A stretch of DNA of 64,000 nt. It comes from HB2-32-21 sp003448675. Lineage in GTDB: Bacteria; Pseudomonadota; Gammaproteobacteria; Pseudomonadales; Porticoccaceae. Location of the stretch: contig JBFHDK010000005.1 in the NCBI GenBank assembly GCA_041584755.1, positions 4,063-68,062 of the forward strand, in the 5' to 3' direction. A model generated the notes under the pieces. It had not been told where the DNA came from, ran no database searches, and saw nothing but the letters and a program-made list of their open reading frames with translations. The first letter of the stretch is position 1. Every line of letters starts with the position of its first letter. The translations under genes and the position numbers were made by a program. Shown here piece after piece: positions 1 through 9,263 of the stretch.

Positions 1-200
1 AGGTGGTGGAGATCAGTGATCCCCGCCATGCCACTATCCGGGTTCACAGTGAACTATGGCAGGCCCGCGGCACTGCCCCGCTGGAAAAGAAGCAGATCGT
101 TAGAGTAAGCGCGGTCGATGGCTTGATCCTTGAGGTTGAACCCGCAGCTGGAGCCATGGGCGAACAACCCGAACCCCCACGCATGGAGAAACAACCATGA
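1..200 (+). CDS. NfeD-like membrane protein, C-terminal end (5' partial)
   Basis: Only the last 66 or so codons lie in the window; the frame is open to the left edge. The visible part reads like the soluble OB-fold that ends NfeD/YbbK-type proteins (a short strand pattern around HATIRVHSELWQARG). In the family this domain follows membrane segments, and the gene usually sits beside a stomatin/slipin gene. That partner is present here: the stop codon overlaps the next ATG as ATGA, so the two are probably translationally coupled. The family assignment rests on this partnership plus a short sequence stretch. Confidence 0.7.
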   Translation, partial: VVEISDPRHATIRVHSELWQARGTAPLEKKQIVRVSAVDGLILEVEPAAGAMGEQPEPPRMEKQP

Positions 201-964
201 TCGAATATCCACTGTATACATTTATTGTACTGGTGATTTTGTTTTTCGCCAGCGCCATCAAAATCCTGCGCGAGTACGAACGTGGCGTGGTGTTTTTGCT
301 CGGTCGATTCTGGAAGGTCAAGGGTCCCGGTTTCATCATCATCATTCCCGGCATCCAGCAAATGGTGCGTGTTGATTTGCGTACCATCGTCATGGATGTG
401 CCCAGCCAGGATGTCATTTCCCGGGATAACGTTTCGGTCGAGGTTAACGCCGTGGTCTATTTCCGTGTGGTGGACCCGCAAAAAGCCATCATTCAGGTGG
501 AGGACTTTTATATGGCCACCAGTCAGCTGGCGCAGACCACCCTGCGCTCAGTGCTGGGGCAGCATGAACTGGATGAAATGCTGGCCGAACGGGATCGGCT
601 CAATGCCGATATACAAACCATCCTCGACCAGCAGACCGACGCCTGGGGTATCAAAGTCAGCAACGTCGAGATCAAGCACGTCGACCTCAATGAAACCATG
701 GTTAGGGCCATCGCCCAGCAAGCCGAGGCCGAGCGGGCAAGGCGCGCCAAAGTCATACATGCCGAGGGTGAACTGCAAGCTTCGGAAAAACTACTCCAGG
801 CTGCCAACACTCTGGCCCAGCAAAATCAGGCATTGCAATTACGGTATCTGCAAACCCTGACCGAGATCGCCGGCGAGCGTAGTAATACCATTGTCTTTCC
901 CGTGCCTATGGAGCTGATGGATCGGCTTTTAGGCAGGGATGCGCCAGCCAATCAGGATCAGTAA
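197..964 (+). CDS. Slipin / stomatin-like SPFH-domain membrane protein
   Basis: 255 aa. One hydrophobic N-terminal segment (about residues 6-22) is followed by the SPFH/band-7 domain, with REYERGVVFLLGRF and PGFIIIIPGIQQMVRVDLR near residues 26-64. An alanine/glutamate-rich helix rich in coiled-coil heptads (AIAQQAEAERARRAKVIHAEG, about 172-192) comes next, and the protein ends in a short tail. Bacterial slipins form membrane-bound oligomers and are encoded with NfeD proteins, as here; they are thought to organise membrane microdomains or help membrane protein quality control. It ends 369 nt before ccoN and is probably a separate transcription unit. Confidence 0.93.
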   Translation: MIEYPLYTFIVLVILFFASAIKILREYERGVVFLLGRFWKVKGPGFIIIIPGIQQMVRVDLRTIVMDVPSQDVISRDNVSVEVNAVVYFRVVDPQKAIIQVEDFYMATSQLAQTTLRSVLGQHELDEMLAERDRLNADIQTILDQQTDAWGIKVSNVEIKHVDLNETMVRAIAQQAEAERARRAKVIHAEGELQASEKLLQAANTLAQQNQALQLRYLQTLTEIAGERSNTIVFPVPMELMDRLLGRDAPANQDQ

Positions 965-1174
965 AAATTTGTCCGGGAATGACTTTGGCGCTTGCTTGAA
1001 AATGAATTGCCTGCATTTGACAAAGCGTCCCGGGGAAGTTGCCGTCTAGCAAATAACCCTTTAAAACAGGTGGTTTTTACTGCCGTTCACTTAGGCGAGA
1101 AATTTCAAAATCTGGCCTGTCGAACACGAGTTCCTGACGATAAGCGGGATCGCTAGCAAAAGTCGGGAACGCGC

Positions 1175-1216
1175 TTGACGCATATCATTTGTTAAAGGCG
1201 CCCCTTTCTTCATTAT
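1175..1216 (+). promoter_or_regulatory. Probable FNR/Anr-dependent promoter of ccoN
   Basis: TTGAC-GCAT-ATCAT at 1175-1188 matches 8 of 10 positions of the FNR/Anr palindrome TTGAT-N4-ATCAA. A -10-like CATTAT lies at 1211-1216, beginning 29.5 nt after the palindrome centre, which is the geometry of a class II activated promoter (site near -41.5). The remaining 965-1333 interval holds nothing else I can support. cbb3 oxidase operons are classically FNR/Anr-controlled, so the context fits. The site itself is imperfect. Confidence 0.55.
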
Positions 1217-1333
1217 ACCGACGTCCCTTTTTACGCCGGGTTTCCGCACCGTGAAAAAAGTCACGCAACCGGGTGCAATTCGATAGCTAGTCACAGTTTT
1301 AGACGCGCTCCTAATGAAGGAAGGTACTGACCT

Positions 1334-2785
1334 ATGAGTGATGGCGCCATTGAGCAAATGCCAGCCTACAACATGAAAGTGGTGAAGCAGTTTGCCATCA
1401 TGACGGTTGTCTGGGGCATCGTAGGTATGCTGGTGGGCGTGATTCTGGCCGCACAGATGATCTGGCCGGAAATCAACATGGGACTGCCCTGGTTGCACTT
1501 CGGTCGCCTGAGGCCACTGCATACCAACGCGGTAATTTTCGCCTTCGGTGGCTGTGCGCTGATGTCCACGTCCTACTATGTCGTACAGCGCACCTGCCAG
1601 GCGGTGTTGTTTGCCCCGGGGATTGCGGCCTTCACTTTTTGGGGCTGGCAACTGGTTATTGTTGCCGCGGCTATTACTCTGCCACTGGGCTATACCTCGA
1701 CCAAGGAATACGCGGAGCTGGAATGGCCGATCGATATTCTGATTACGGTGGTGTGGCTAGCCTACGCGTTGGTCTTTTTTGGAACCATTGTTAAACGGAA
1801 AACCAGCCATATTTATGTGGCCAACTGGTTTTTCGGCGCCTTTATTCTTGCGGTCGCCATGTTGCATGTGGTCAATAGCGCGGCAATTCCGGTAAGTCTA
1901 TTTAAATCCTATTCTGCCTATGCCGGCACCATAGACGCCATGGTGCAGTGGTGGTACGGGCATAACGCCGTGGGCTTTTATCTGACCGCGGGCTTTCTGG
2001 GCATGATGTATTACTTCGTACCCAAGCAGGCGGGGCGCCCGGTTTATTCCTACCGTCTTTCGATTGTGCATTTCTGGGCGCTGGTGGCGGTATACATCTG
2101 GGCTGGGCCCCACCACCTGCATTATTCGGCCCTTCCTGACTGGGCTCAAAGTCTGGGCATGGTGATGTCGCTGATTTTGTTCGCTCCCTCCTGGGGCGGC
2201 ATGATTAACGGCATCATGACCCTGTCCGGCGCCTGGGACAAATTGCGGACCGACCCCACCTTGCGTTTTTTGGTGGTGTCCCTGTCCTTCTACGGCATGT
2301 CGACCTTCGAGGGGCCGATGATGTCCATTAAAACCGTGAACGCGCTTTCCCACAATACCGACTGGACCATTGGTCACGTCCATTCCGGTGCCCTGGGTTG
2401 GGTGGGAATGATTTCCATTGGCTGCATGTATCACCTGATACCCCTGTTATTTGGCAAACCCAAGATGTACAGCATCCGTCTCATTAATCTGCACTTCTGG
2501 CTGGCGACCATGGGCACGGTGCTTTATATCGCCTCCATGTGGGTTAACGGTATTGCGCAGGGACTGATGTGGCGGGCGTTTAATGTTGATGGCACTTTGA
2601 CTTATACCTTCGCCGAGTCCATTGAGGCGAGTATGCCCGGTTACTATGTGCGATTGATTGGCGGCGCGATGTTCTTCCTCGGCATGTTGGTCATGGCCTT
2701 TAATGTATGGAGGACGTGCTGCGGCGAAGTGCCTCCCCGGCCTGACAAAACGCTGGCGTCCACGCCGGCGGGAGCACAGTCATGA
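1334..2785 (+). CDS. ccoN: cbb3-type cytochrome c oxidase subunit I
   Basis: 483 aa, the usual CcoN size. It is the catalytic haem-copper subunit that reduces O2 with high affinity in the inner membrane. Expected ligands are visible: H63 in RPLHTN for low-spin haem b; H210 (WYGH) and H260/H261 (GPHHLHY) for CuB; Y254 as the tyrosine expected to be cross-linked in cbb3 enzymes; and H348/H350 in IGHVHSG for haems. About twelve membrane helices are apparent. The start follows an AAGGAAGG-type ribosome site. It opens ccoNOQP and overlaps ccoO by ATGA. Confidence 0.98.
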   Translation: MSDGAIEQMPAYNMKVVKQFAIMTVVWGIVGMLVGVILAAQMIWPEINMGLPWLHFGRLRPLHTNAVIFAFGGCALMSTSYYVVQRTCQAVLFAPGIAAFTFWGWQLVIVAAAITLPLGYTSTKEYAELEWPIDILITVVWLAYALVFFGTIVKRKTSHIYVANWFFGAFILAVAMLHVVNSAAIPVSLFKSYSAYAGTIDAMVQWWYGHNAVGFYLTAGFLGMMYYFVPKQAGRPVYSYRLSIVHFWALVAVYIWAGPHHLHYSALPDWAQSLGMVMSLILFAPSWGGMINGIMTLSGAWDKLRTDPTLRFLVVSLSFYGMSTFEGPMMSIKTVNALSHNTDWTIGHVHSGALGWVGMISIGCMYHLIPLLFGKPKMYSIRLINLHFWLATMGTVLYIASMWVNGIAQGLMWRAFNVDGTLTYTFAESIEASMPGYYVRLIGGAMFFLGMLVMAFNVWRTCCGEVPPRPDKTLASTPAGAQS

Positions 2786-3396
2786 AGCATGAAGTCGTCG
2801 AGAAAAACGTTGGCCTGATGATTATCCTGGTACTCGTGGCCCTGAGTTTTGGCGGTCTTGCCCAGATTGTTCCGCTGTTTTTTATTAAATCCACCACCAC
2901 GCCCATCGAAGGGCTCAAACCGCTGCCGGCCCTGGTGCTGGAGGGGCGGGATATCTATATCCGCGAAGGCTGCCATGTCTGCCATACCCAGATGGTGCGT
3001 CCCTTCAGGTCCGAAACCGAGCGCTATGGCCACTATACCGTCGCAGGGGAGCAGCTTTATGAGCACCCCTTTCTATGGGGCTCCAAGCGCACCGGGCCGG
3101 ATCTGGCGCGGGTGGGCGGGCGTTACAGTGATGAGTGGCACCGGGCTCATCTCTACAACCCCCGGGATGTGGTGCCGCTGTCCAATATGCCTGCTTTTCC
3201 CTGGTTATTTGAAAGCGTGATAACTGGCGAACAAACCGCCGCCAAAATGACCGCCCTGCGCCATGTCGGTGTGCCCTATAGCGACGAAGATATCGCCAAT
3301 GCCGCGCAGGCCTTTGCCTCGGGTGAAGTTAAGGAAGTGGATGCGCTGGTTGCCTATATGCAGCAGTTGGGCATATTAATTAAACAGAAACGCTGA
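2782..3396 (+). CDS. ccoO: cbb3-type cytochrome c oxidase subunit II (mono-haem cytochrome c)
   Basis: 204 aa. One N-terminal membrane anchor (about residues 10-35) is followed by a periplasmic c-type cytochrome domain with the haem motif C64-HV-C67-H68. A downstream methionine in LSNMPAFPW is the likely axial ligand. It passes electrons from CcoP to CcoN. The start overlaps the ccoN stop (ATGA). Confidence 0.98.
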   Translation: MKHEVVEKNVGLMIILVLVALSFGGLAQIVPLFFIKSTTTPIEGLKPLPALVLEGRDIYIREGCHVCHTQMVRPFRSETERYGHYTVAGEQLYEHPFLWGSKRTGPDLARVGGRYSDEWHRAHLYNPRDVVPLSNMPAFPWLFESVITGEQTAAKMTALRHVGVPYSDEDIANAAQAFASGEVKEVDALVAYMQQLGILIKQKR

Positions 3397-3460
3397 TGCT
3401 CGGTTAGGACGGTTATTCGGCAGTGGTTCAACTGCGGGGTAAGCATCGACAGGTAAGTGT

Positions 3461-3700
3461 ATGGAACAGACGGTAGTGTTTGATCGCGGCTTTTTAGCGG
3501 GCTTGGGGACGGTGCTGGCGATGATTGCTTTTGTCGGTATCTGCCTTTGGGCTTATAGCGGACGCAACAAAGCCCGGTTCAAAGAAGCGGCTTTGTTGCC
3601 TTTTGCCGATGAGGAGAGGTCTTTAGAAAGTGACGGGGATGGCGACTCTCACTTAGAGACACCGGGAAAAACCGAGACAAGCCAACGTGATGGCAAGTGA
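3461..3700 (+). CDS. ccoQ: cbb3-type oxidase small subunit CcoQ
   Basis: 79 aa with a single membrane helix (about residues 11-33) and the typical short tail after it (WAYSGRNKARFKEAALLPF). CcoQ stabilises the assembled oxidase. It is somewhat longer than many family members because of an acidic, serine/threonine-rich C-terminus of about 30 residues. Position between ccoO and ccoP is the normal one. Confidence 0.92.
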   Translation: MEQTVVFDRGFLAGLGTVLAMIAFVGICLWAYSGRNKARFKEAALLPFADEERSLESDGDGDSHLETPGKTETSQRDGK

Positions 3701-3715
3701 CAAGGGTAGAAACCG

Positions 3716-4615
3716 ATGAGCACATTCTGGAGCTGGTGGGTCATCATATTGTTTGTGGGAACGGTAATCGGCGTATGCTGGGTATTGATTGCCAATCGTA
3801 AAGTGGTGCTGCGTGATGATCAGGAAGTGGAAGATGGCACACCCAAGACCGGCCATGTCTATGACGGTATTGAAGAATATGACAACCCCCTGCCAGCCTG
3901 GTGGTTCAAGATGTTTATTGGCAGCGTGGTGTTTTCTTTTGTCTACGTGGTGCTCTACCCGGGGCTCGGTAACTTTCCAGGCCTGCTGGGATGGACCTCC
4001 ATTAGCCAGTGGCAGCAGCAGGAGGCACGGGCCGACGAACGGTTTGAGGCGGTCTATGCCAAATTCGAGGGACAGTCCATAGAAGAACTGGCTGCCAATC
4101 CCGCAGCCTTCAAAATCGGTCGCCGCCTGTTCGGTAATAACTGCGCGGTGTGTCACGGTAGTGATGGCGGCGGGGCTTACGGCTTTCCCGACCTCACCGA
4201 TGATGACTGGCTATACGGGAATACACCGCAAGCCATTGAGACATCCATCAGACATGGACGCCGGGGTGTTATGCCAGGTTGGGGAGCGGCCCTTGGTGAA
4301 GCAGGTGTTAGCGAGGTCACGGAATACCTGTTCAAATTGGGTGGTCGAGATCACGATGAAGCCCTGGCTACGGCTGGCGAGCAGAAATTCGCGGGTTTTT
4401 GTGCCGGTTGTCATGGTGCCGACGCCAGCGGCAACGTGGCTCTCGGGGCGCCGGATTTAAGCGACGATATCTGGTTGTATGGTGGTTCACCGGAAATGAT
4501 AAAGACCAGTATTCGTAGCGGTCGCCAGGGCAATATGCCCGCCCAGGACAAGATGCTACGCACCAGTAAAATCCGGCTGTTAACCAGTTATGTTTACGGT
4601 CTCTCTGAGCGCTAG
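3716..4615 (+). CDS. ccoP: cbb3-type cytochrome c oxidase subunit III (di-haem cytochrome c)
   Basis: 299 aa. Two N-terminal membrane helices (about 6-26 and 62-82) are followed by two cytochrome c domains with haem motifs C143-AV-C146-H147 and C229-AG-C232-H233. Each domain has a downstream PDL-x(3,5)-WLYG block, and methionines in VMPGWG and NMPAQD are probable axial ligands. It accepts electrons from soluble or membrane cytochromes c and hands them to CcoO. It starts 15 nt after ccoQ. Confidence 0.98.
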   Translation: MSTFWSWWVIILFVGTVIGVCWVLIANRKVVLRDDQEVEDGTPKTGHVYDGIEEYDNPLPAWWFKMFIGSVVFSFVYVVLYPGLGNFPGLLGWTSISQWQQQEARADERFEAVYAKFEGQSIEELAANPAAFKIGRRLFGNNCAVCHGSDGGGAYGFPDLTDDDWLYGNTPQAIETSIRHGRRGVMPGWGAALGEAGVSEVTEYLFKLGGRDHDEALATAGEQKFAGFCAGCHGADASGNVALGAPDLSDDIWLYGGSPEMIKTSIRSGRQGNMPAQDKMLRTSKIRLLTSYVYGLSER

Positions 4616-4626
4616 GGGCGGATGGT

Positions 4627-6039
4627 TTGTCTTCACAGCTTGATAGCAAACCGGATCAAGCGCCCGATGAATCGGAGCACGTCCTCTACCTGTACGAAAC
4701 CCGCAGGAAAATTTATGCCCGGCGTTTCAAGGGGTTTTTTCGTAAACTGAAAAAGCGCAGCAGTATCCCCATGTTGCTCGCTTATTTCCTGATCCCCTGG
4801 ATTCAAATCGACGGCCGCCAGGCTGTGTTGTTCGATTTGCCGGCGCGCAAATTCCATATTTTCTGGATTACCTTTTGGCCTCAGGATTTTATGCTTTTGG
4901 GCTGGATGCTGATTATCTGCGCCTTGGCCCTGTTCGCCATCACCATTCTGGTGGGGCGCGTGTGGTGTGGCTTTGTTTGCCCGCAAACCGTTTGGACCAT
5001 GATGTTTATGGGCGTTGAACATTTTTTTGAAGGGGGCCGAAACAAACGGATCAGACTGGACATGGCGCCCTGGACTTTCGAAAAGGTCTGGCGCAAAACC
5101 GGAAAGCACGCCGGTTGGGGACTGATTGCTTTGGTCTCCGCCTACACCTTCGTTGGTTATTTTAATCCCATTCGCGAACTCAGTAGCGATATGCTGTCCT
5201 TTTCCGCGCACCCGGCGGCGCTGTTCTGGATTGGCGTGATTGCCGTGATGACCTATATGAACGCGGGTCATCTGCGCGAGCAGGTATGTAAATACATGTG
5301 TCCCTACGCCCGCTTCCAGTCGGTGATGTTCGACAGCGATACCATGGTCGTCTCTTATGACGAGTCAAGGGGAGAACCACGGGGCGCGCGCCGGCGTGGA
5401 GGGGAACAGGAGGCGGGCAAGGGTGATTGCGTGGACTGTGGCCTGTGCGTCCAGGTTTGTCCGGTGGGGATAGACATTCGCGAGGGGCTGCAATACGAGT
5501 GCATCAGTTGTGGGCTGTGCATCGATGCCTGTAACGCGATTATGGATAAGGTGGGTTCAGCACCCAGGCTCATCAGTTTCACCACGGAAAACAGACTGCG
5601 CGATAAACAAACGCGGCTGCTCAGGCCCCGCCTGCTTGGCTATGGCGCTGGCCTGATGGTAATGATGAGTCTGTTTTTTTATGCGCTGGCGACCCGAACC
5701 CCGGTGGAGCTGGATGTGGTGAGGGATCGCGCGCTCCTGTACCGGGAGACTTCACGGGGCTTGATTGAAAATATCTACACCCTGCGCATCAGCAATATGG
5801 ATAACCGCAACCACGAGTTTTTGATTACCGCAGACGGCGACTACCAGTTCCGTTTTATCGGACAGGAAGAGATATCCGTGCTGGCCGGGGAGGTGGTCAC
5901 CCACGTGGTGCGCCTGGAGCTGGATCCCGGATTTTTGCGCACGGGTAATACAGACGTTAATTTTGTCATTACCGCGGGGGATGATGAGACTATCCGGGAC
6001 ACCGAAACCAGCCGTTTTATTGGGCCGTTTCTGCGTTAG
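4627..6039 (+). CDS. ccoG: Cytochrome c oxidase accessory protein CcoG (polyferredoxin-like)
   Basis: 470 aa inner-membrane protein with several helices, then a 2x[4Fe-4S] ferredoxin-type region (CVDCGLCVQVCP and CISCGLCIDACN, about residues 271-305). The C-terminus is an Ig-like periplasmic domain. CcoG is an assembly factor and has been proposed to act as a Cu(II) reductase for copper loading of cbb3. The best start is TTG at 4627: a GGGGCGG-like site lies just upstream, and the nearby ATG at 4622 is out of frame. Confidence 0.95.
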   Translation: MSSQLDSKPDQAPDESEHVLYLYETRRKIYARRFKGFFRKLKKRSSIPMLLAYFLIPWIQIDGRQAVLFDLPARKFHIFWITFWPQDFMLLGWMLIICALALFAITILVGRVWCGFVCPQTVWTMMFMGVEHFFEGGRNKRIRLDMAPWTFEKVWRKTGKHAGWGLIALVSAYTFVGYFNPIRELSSDMLSFSAHPAALFWIGVIAVMTYMNAGHLREQVCKYMCPYARFQSVMFDSDTMVVSYDESRGEPRGARRRGGEQEAGKGDCVDCGLCVQVCPVGIDIREGLQYECISCGLCIDACNAIMDKVGSAPRLISFTTENRLRDKQTRLLRPRLLGYGAGLMVMMSLFFYALATRTPVELDVVRDRALLYRETSRGLIENIYTLRISNMDNRNHEFLITADGDYQFRFIGQEEISVLAGEVVTHVVRLELDPGFLRTGNTDVNFVITAGDDETIRDTETSRFIGPFLR

Positions 6040-6058
6040 GGCGGGGTGTAGAGCAGAT

Positions 6059-6643
6059 ATGAATGATGGCGCCGTGTCCCCGGAACAAGCCAATGGAGTA
6101 CCGCCCTGGTATCGCCAGTTCTGGCCGTGGTTTTTGATTGCCCTGCCGGCGAGCATTATTGTCGCCAGTTTTTTCATGCTTTATCTGGCCGTGAATAATA
6201 GCGACACACTGGTTAGCGATAATTACTACCGGGATGGCCTGGCGATAAACAAGGTATTAACCCAGGACCTACGCGCCGCGGAGCTGGCTATGGCGGCACG
6301 GGTGGAGTTTGCTGACCAGAAGGGGCTGCGCATCGAGCTCAGTGGGCGGGAACCCTTGCCATCCTCTCTGACCCTGCGTCTTTCTCATCCCACTAATGCC
6401 AGTGGGGATCGCGATTTTCTGCTCCCGGCTAGCGGCCCTGGACTGTATTCGGCGAGCATCGAAACCCTCGCCCCGCATCGCTACTACCTGCGTCTGTTGC
6501 CGGGGGGCGTGCGCGGTGACGAAGAAGCCAAGGCGGTTGCCTGGCGGCTCAATGGTGAAATAGATCTGGCAAAAAGCGCGAGGGTTGCGCTCATGCCCAT
6601 AAACGGTCCGTCGGGTTCCCACCAGGACAGCGCCGGGCAATGA
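6059..6643 (+). CDS. ccoH: FixH/CcoH family cbb3 assembly protein
   Basis: 194 aa from the ATG at 6059. An in-frame start farther upstream would overlap ccoG by about 80 nt and is less likely. One N-terminal membrane helix (about residues 23-46) precedes a periplasmic domain with the family signature SDNYYRDGLAINK. FixH/CcoH is a small assembly subunit that interacts with the oxidase. The stop overlaps ccoI by ATGA. Confidence 0.93.
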   Translation: MNDGAVSPEQANGVPPWYRQFWPWFLIALPASIIVASFFMLYLAVNNSDTLVSDNYYRDGLAINKVLTQDLRAAELAMAARVEFADQKGLRIELSGREPLPSSLTLRLSHPTNASGDRDFLLPASGPGLYSASIETLAPHRYYLRLLPGGVRGDEEAKAVAWRLNGEIDLAKSARVALMPINGPSGSHQDSAGQ

Positions 6644-9198
6644 CCGTAACACCAGCTGATGGGAACAGTTCGCAGGCACCTTGCTTTCATTGCGGTTTGC
6701 CCGTGATGACGGGTTCGGCCTACGCGGCGGTTATCGACGGCCACGAAAGACCGATGTGTTGCGCCGGTTGCCAAGCGGTGGCCACGACCATCGTCGATGG
6801 TGGACTCGATAAATTCTATCAATACCGTGATTCGGAGCGTCTGGGCCAGCGACCGGATATGGCGGTGGATTTTCTTGCCTATGACCTGCCTGAGGTCCAG
6901 GCCGACATTCTCCAGTCCAGCAGCGGCGGGGTGGTGATTATTGATCTCAGTATCCCCGATATCACCTGCGCCGCCTGCGCATGGCTCATCGAGCGGCACG
7001 TCGGGCGTTTGCCGGGGGTGGCGCGGGTCGCGGTCAATGTCAGCCGGCACCGCTGCCGGGTTGAATGGCGGCTTGATGACCTGGCGCTGAGTGAGTTGCT
7101 GGGCGCCTTTGCCGGGATTGGCTACCGTGCGCTGCCGGCCCGGGAAACCGACCCGCTGCGCGACAGCGAACGACATCTGCGCCAGTATCTGCTGCGTCTG
7201 GGCGTGGCCGGCTTTGGCATGATGCAGGTAGGTATGCTGGCGCTTGCCCTTTACCTGGGCGCCTTTGAAGGGATGGATGCCCACTGGCACCAGTTCTTTC
7301 GCTGGGTGAGTCTGGTGGTGGCGACGCCAGTGGTATTGTTCTCCGCCAGGCCTTTTTTTAGCGGTGCCCACCGCAGCCTGAAAACCGGCTTTTTGACCAT
7401 GGATGTCCCCATTGCGCTTGCCGTCGCCCTGGCCTATTTGTTCAGCGCCTGGGCGACGATAACAGCCAGTGGTGAGGTTTATTTTGACGCGGTGTCCATG
7501 CTGGTTTTTTTCCTGTTGCTGGGACGATTCCTGGAGCTGCGGGTGCGCTACGGCAACGAAGTGCTGGCGGCGGAAACCAGTCGGCTGATCCCGCTTAGCG
7601 CCCAGCGGCTGGTGAATGGCGGGATTGAATGTGTGGCGGCAAAAAGCCTGAAACGCGACGATGTGATTGTGGTCAGTGAAGGCGAGGTGCTGCCTGCCGA
7701 TGGTGTTGTTATCGATGGCCAAAGCCGAGTAGTCGAGGCGATACTGACCGGTGAGCAGAAGCCGGTAGCCAAGGCGCCGGGGCAGACTGTCAGCGCGGGT
7801 ACGGTCAATACCGCTAGCCGGCTGACGATTCGTGTTGAAGCCGTGGGCAAGGCCACTCGGCTGGCTACCATTGTCGATATGGCGGAGTCCGCCGAAGCTG
7901 ATAAACCCCGGCAGGTGGAACTTGCCAATCGCCTGGCCAGCTGGTTCGTGGCGGGGGTTTTGGCGATGGCCCTGGCGGTTTACCTGGTCTGGAGCCAGTA
8001 TGACGCCGGACGGGCGTTGTGGGTGACCCTGTCGGTGTTGGCGGTGACCTGTCCCTGCGCCCTGTCCCTGGCGACGCCCCTGGCTTTGGCCGCGGCGACG
8101 GGAAATTTACGCCGTCGGGGGATTCTGATCCGGCGGTCCCATGTCATGCAGACGCTGGCGCGGGTAAACCGGGTGGTACTGGATAAAACCGGTACGCTGA
8201 CCGAGGGCCACCCAAAAATTCAGCGAGTGGTGCTGGCCCAAAATCCCTCCGATGGTGGCTCGCCACTTATGAATGAAGATGAGGTGCTAGGGATTGCGGC
8301 GGCACTGGAGCAGGGCTGTAATCACCCGATCGCCAGGGCGTTTGATGCACCGATCGGGACGACGGCGCAACACCTGCGTTACCAGGTCGGCGCCGGTGTG
8401 GTGGGAGTGCTGGAAAGCCAGTCTTATGTACTGGGAAGCCCCGCTTTTGTGGCGACTGAACTGGGGCTGGCGCCAGAAACCTGTGCGCTGCCGAAAACCA
8501 GCAGCGTCAGTGGGCAGGCCGATCCACCATCATCGGAAGACAGCTTTGCTCAGCAAACACTTGTGCTTCTTGCCAGCCCGACAGGGCCGTTGGCATGGTT
8601 CGTTTTGTCGGATGCTATCCGCCCCGGCGCCCGGCAACTGGTGGCTTCACTGGCGTCGCGGAACCTGGTTGTGGAAATGCTGAGTGGCGATCACCCTGTC
8701 AGTGTCGCAAGCCTGGCGGAAAAAATTGGCATTCAACATTGGATTGGCGATAGCAAGCCGGAAGATAAGCTGGCCCATATACGCAGTAGGCAGGCCGACG
8801 GGAATGTGGTGCTGATGGTTGGGGATGGGGTCAACGATGTGCCGGTGCTCAGTGGGGCTGATGTGTCCATGACCCTGGCCGAAGCTACCGATTTGACTAT
8901 GCTGGCCTCCGACACGGTGCTGCTGTCCAGTCGGCTGGACTGTCTGGTCGAGGCGCTTGATCTGGCCAAAAAAACCGAAGCGATTATCAAACAAAACATC
9001 CTCTGGGCTTTGGGTTACAACGGTGGCGCGCTACCCCTTGCCGCCCTCGGTTGGGTGCCGCCCTGGGCCGCGGCGATCGGCATGTCCCTCAGTTCCCTGA
9101 TCGTGGTTTTTAATTCCATGCGTCTGCAAGGCAAGCCCGGCGAGATGAAACACTCAGCGATGCCCACCGGGCGTGTGGCACCGGTATTGGGCACATGA
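6640..9198 (+). CDS. ccoI: Copper-translocating P1B-type ATPase for cbb3 assembly
   Basis: 852 aa. The order is: an N-terminal Cys-rich segment (CFHCGLPV and CCAGCQAV, residues 15-45); a heavy-metal-associated domain with C110-AA-C113; membrane helices; C471-P-C473 in the transport path; D515 in DKTGTLTEG as the phosphorylated aspartate; and GDGVNDVPVL near the hinge. CcoI/FixI ATPases export Cu(I) for insertion in CcoN rather than for resistance. The N-terminal Cys cluster and the neighbours separate it from CopA. Confidence 0.97.
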   Translation: MTVTPADGNSSQAPCFHCGLPVMTGSAYAAVIDGHERPMCCAGCQAVATTIVDGGLDKFYQYRDSERLGQRPDMAVDFLAYDLPEVQADILQSSSGGVVIIDLSIPDITCAACAWLIERHVGRLPGVARVAVNVSRHRCRVEWRLDDLALSELLGAFAGIGYRALPARETDPLRDSERHLRQYLLRLGVAGFGMMQVGMLALALYLGAFEGMDAHWHQFFRWVSLVVATPVVLFSARPFFSGAHRSLKTGFLTMDVPIALAVALAYLFSAWATITASGEVYFDAVSMLVFFLLLGRFLELRVRYGNEVLAAETSRLIPLSAQRLVNGGIECVAAKSLKRDDVIVVSEGEVLPADGVVIDGQSRVVEAILTGEQKPVAKAPGQTVSAGTVNTASRLTIRVEAVGKATRLATIVDMAESAEADKPRQVELANRLASWFVAGVLAMALAVYLVWSQYDAGRALWVTLSVLAVTCPCALSLATPLALAAATGNLRRRGILIRRSHVMQTLARVNRVVLDKTGTLTEGHPKIQRVVLAQNPSDGGSPLMNEDEVLGIAAALEQGCNHPIARAFDAPIGTTAQHLRYQVGAGVVGVLESQSYVLGSPAFVATELGLAPETCALPKTSSVSGQADPPSSEDSFAQQTLVLLASPTGPLAWFVLSDAIRPGARQLVASLASRNLVVEMLSGDHPVSVASLAEKIGIQHWIGDSKPEDKLAHIRSRQADGNVVLMVGDGVNDVPVLSGADVSMTLAEATDLTMLASDTVLLSSRLDCLVEALDLAKKTEAIIKQNILWALGYNGGALPLAALGWVPPWAAAIGMSLSSLIVVFNSMRLQGKPGEMKHSAMPTGRVAPVLGT

Positions 9199-9263
9199 TT
9201 TTGACTGGTCTGCCTCCAGCATTAGTAACCGGGAAATCCAGAACCCCGGAGCCTGAATAAGAG

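Noticed and set aside
6484..7722. Long open frame on the minus strand opposite ccoI (412 codons)
   Set aside because: It is a shadow of the high-GC third codon positions of ccoI, with no family motifs, and lies fully antisense to a certain gene.
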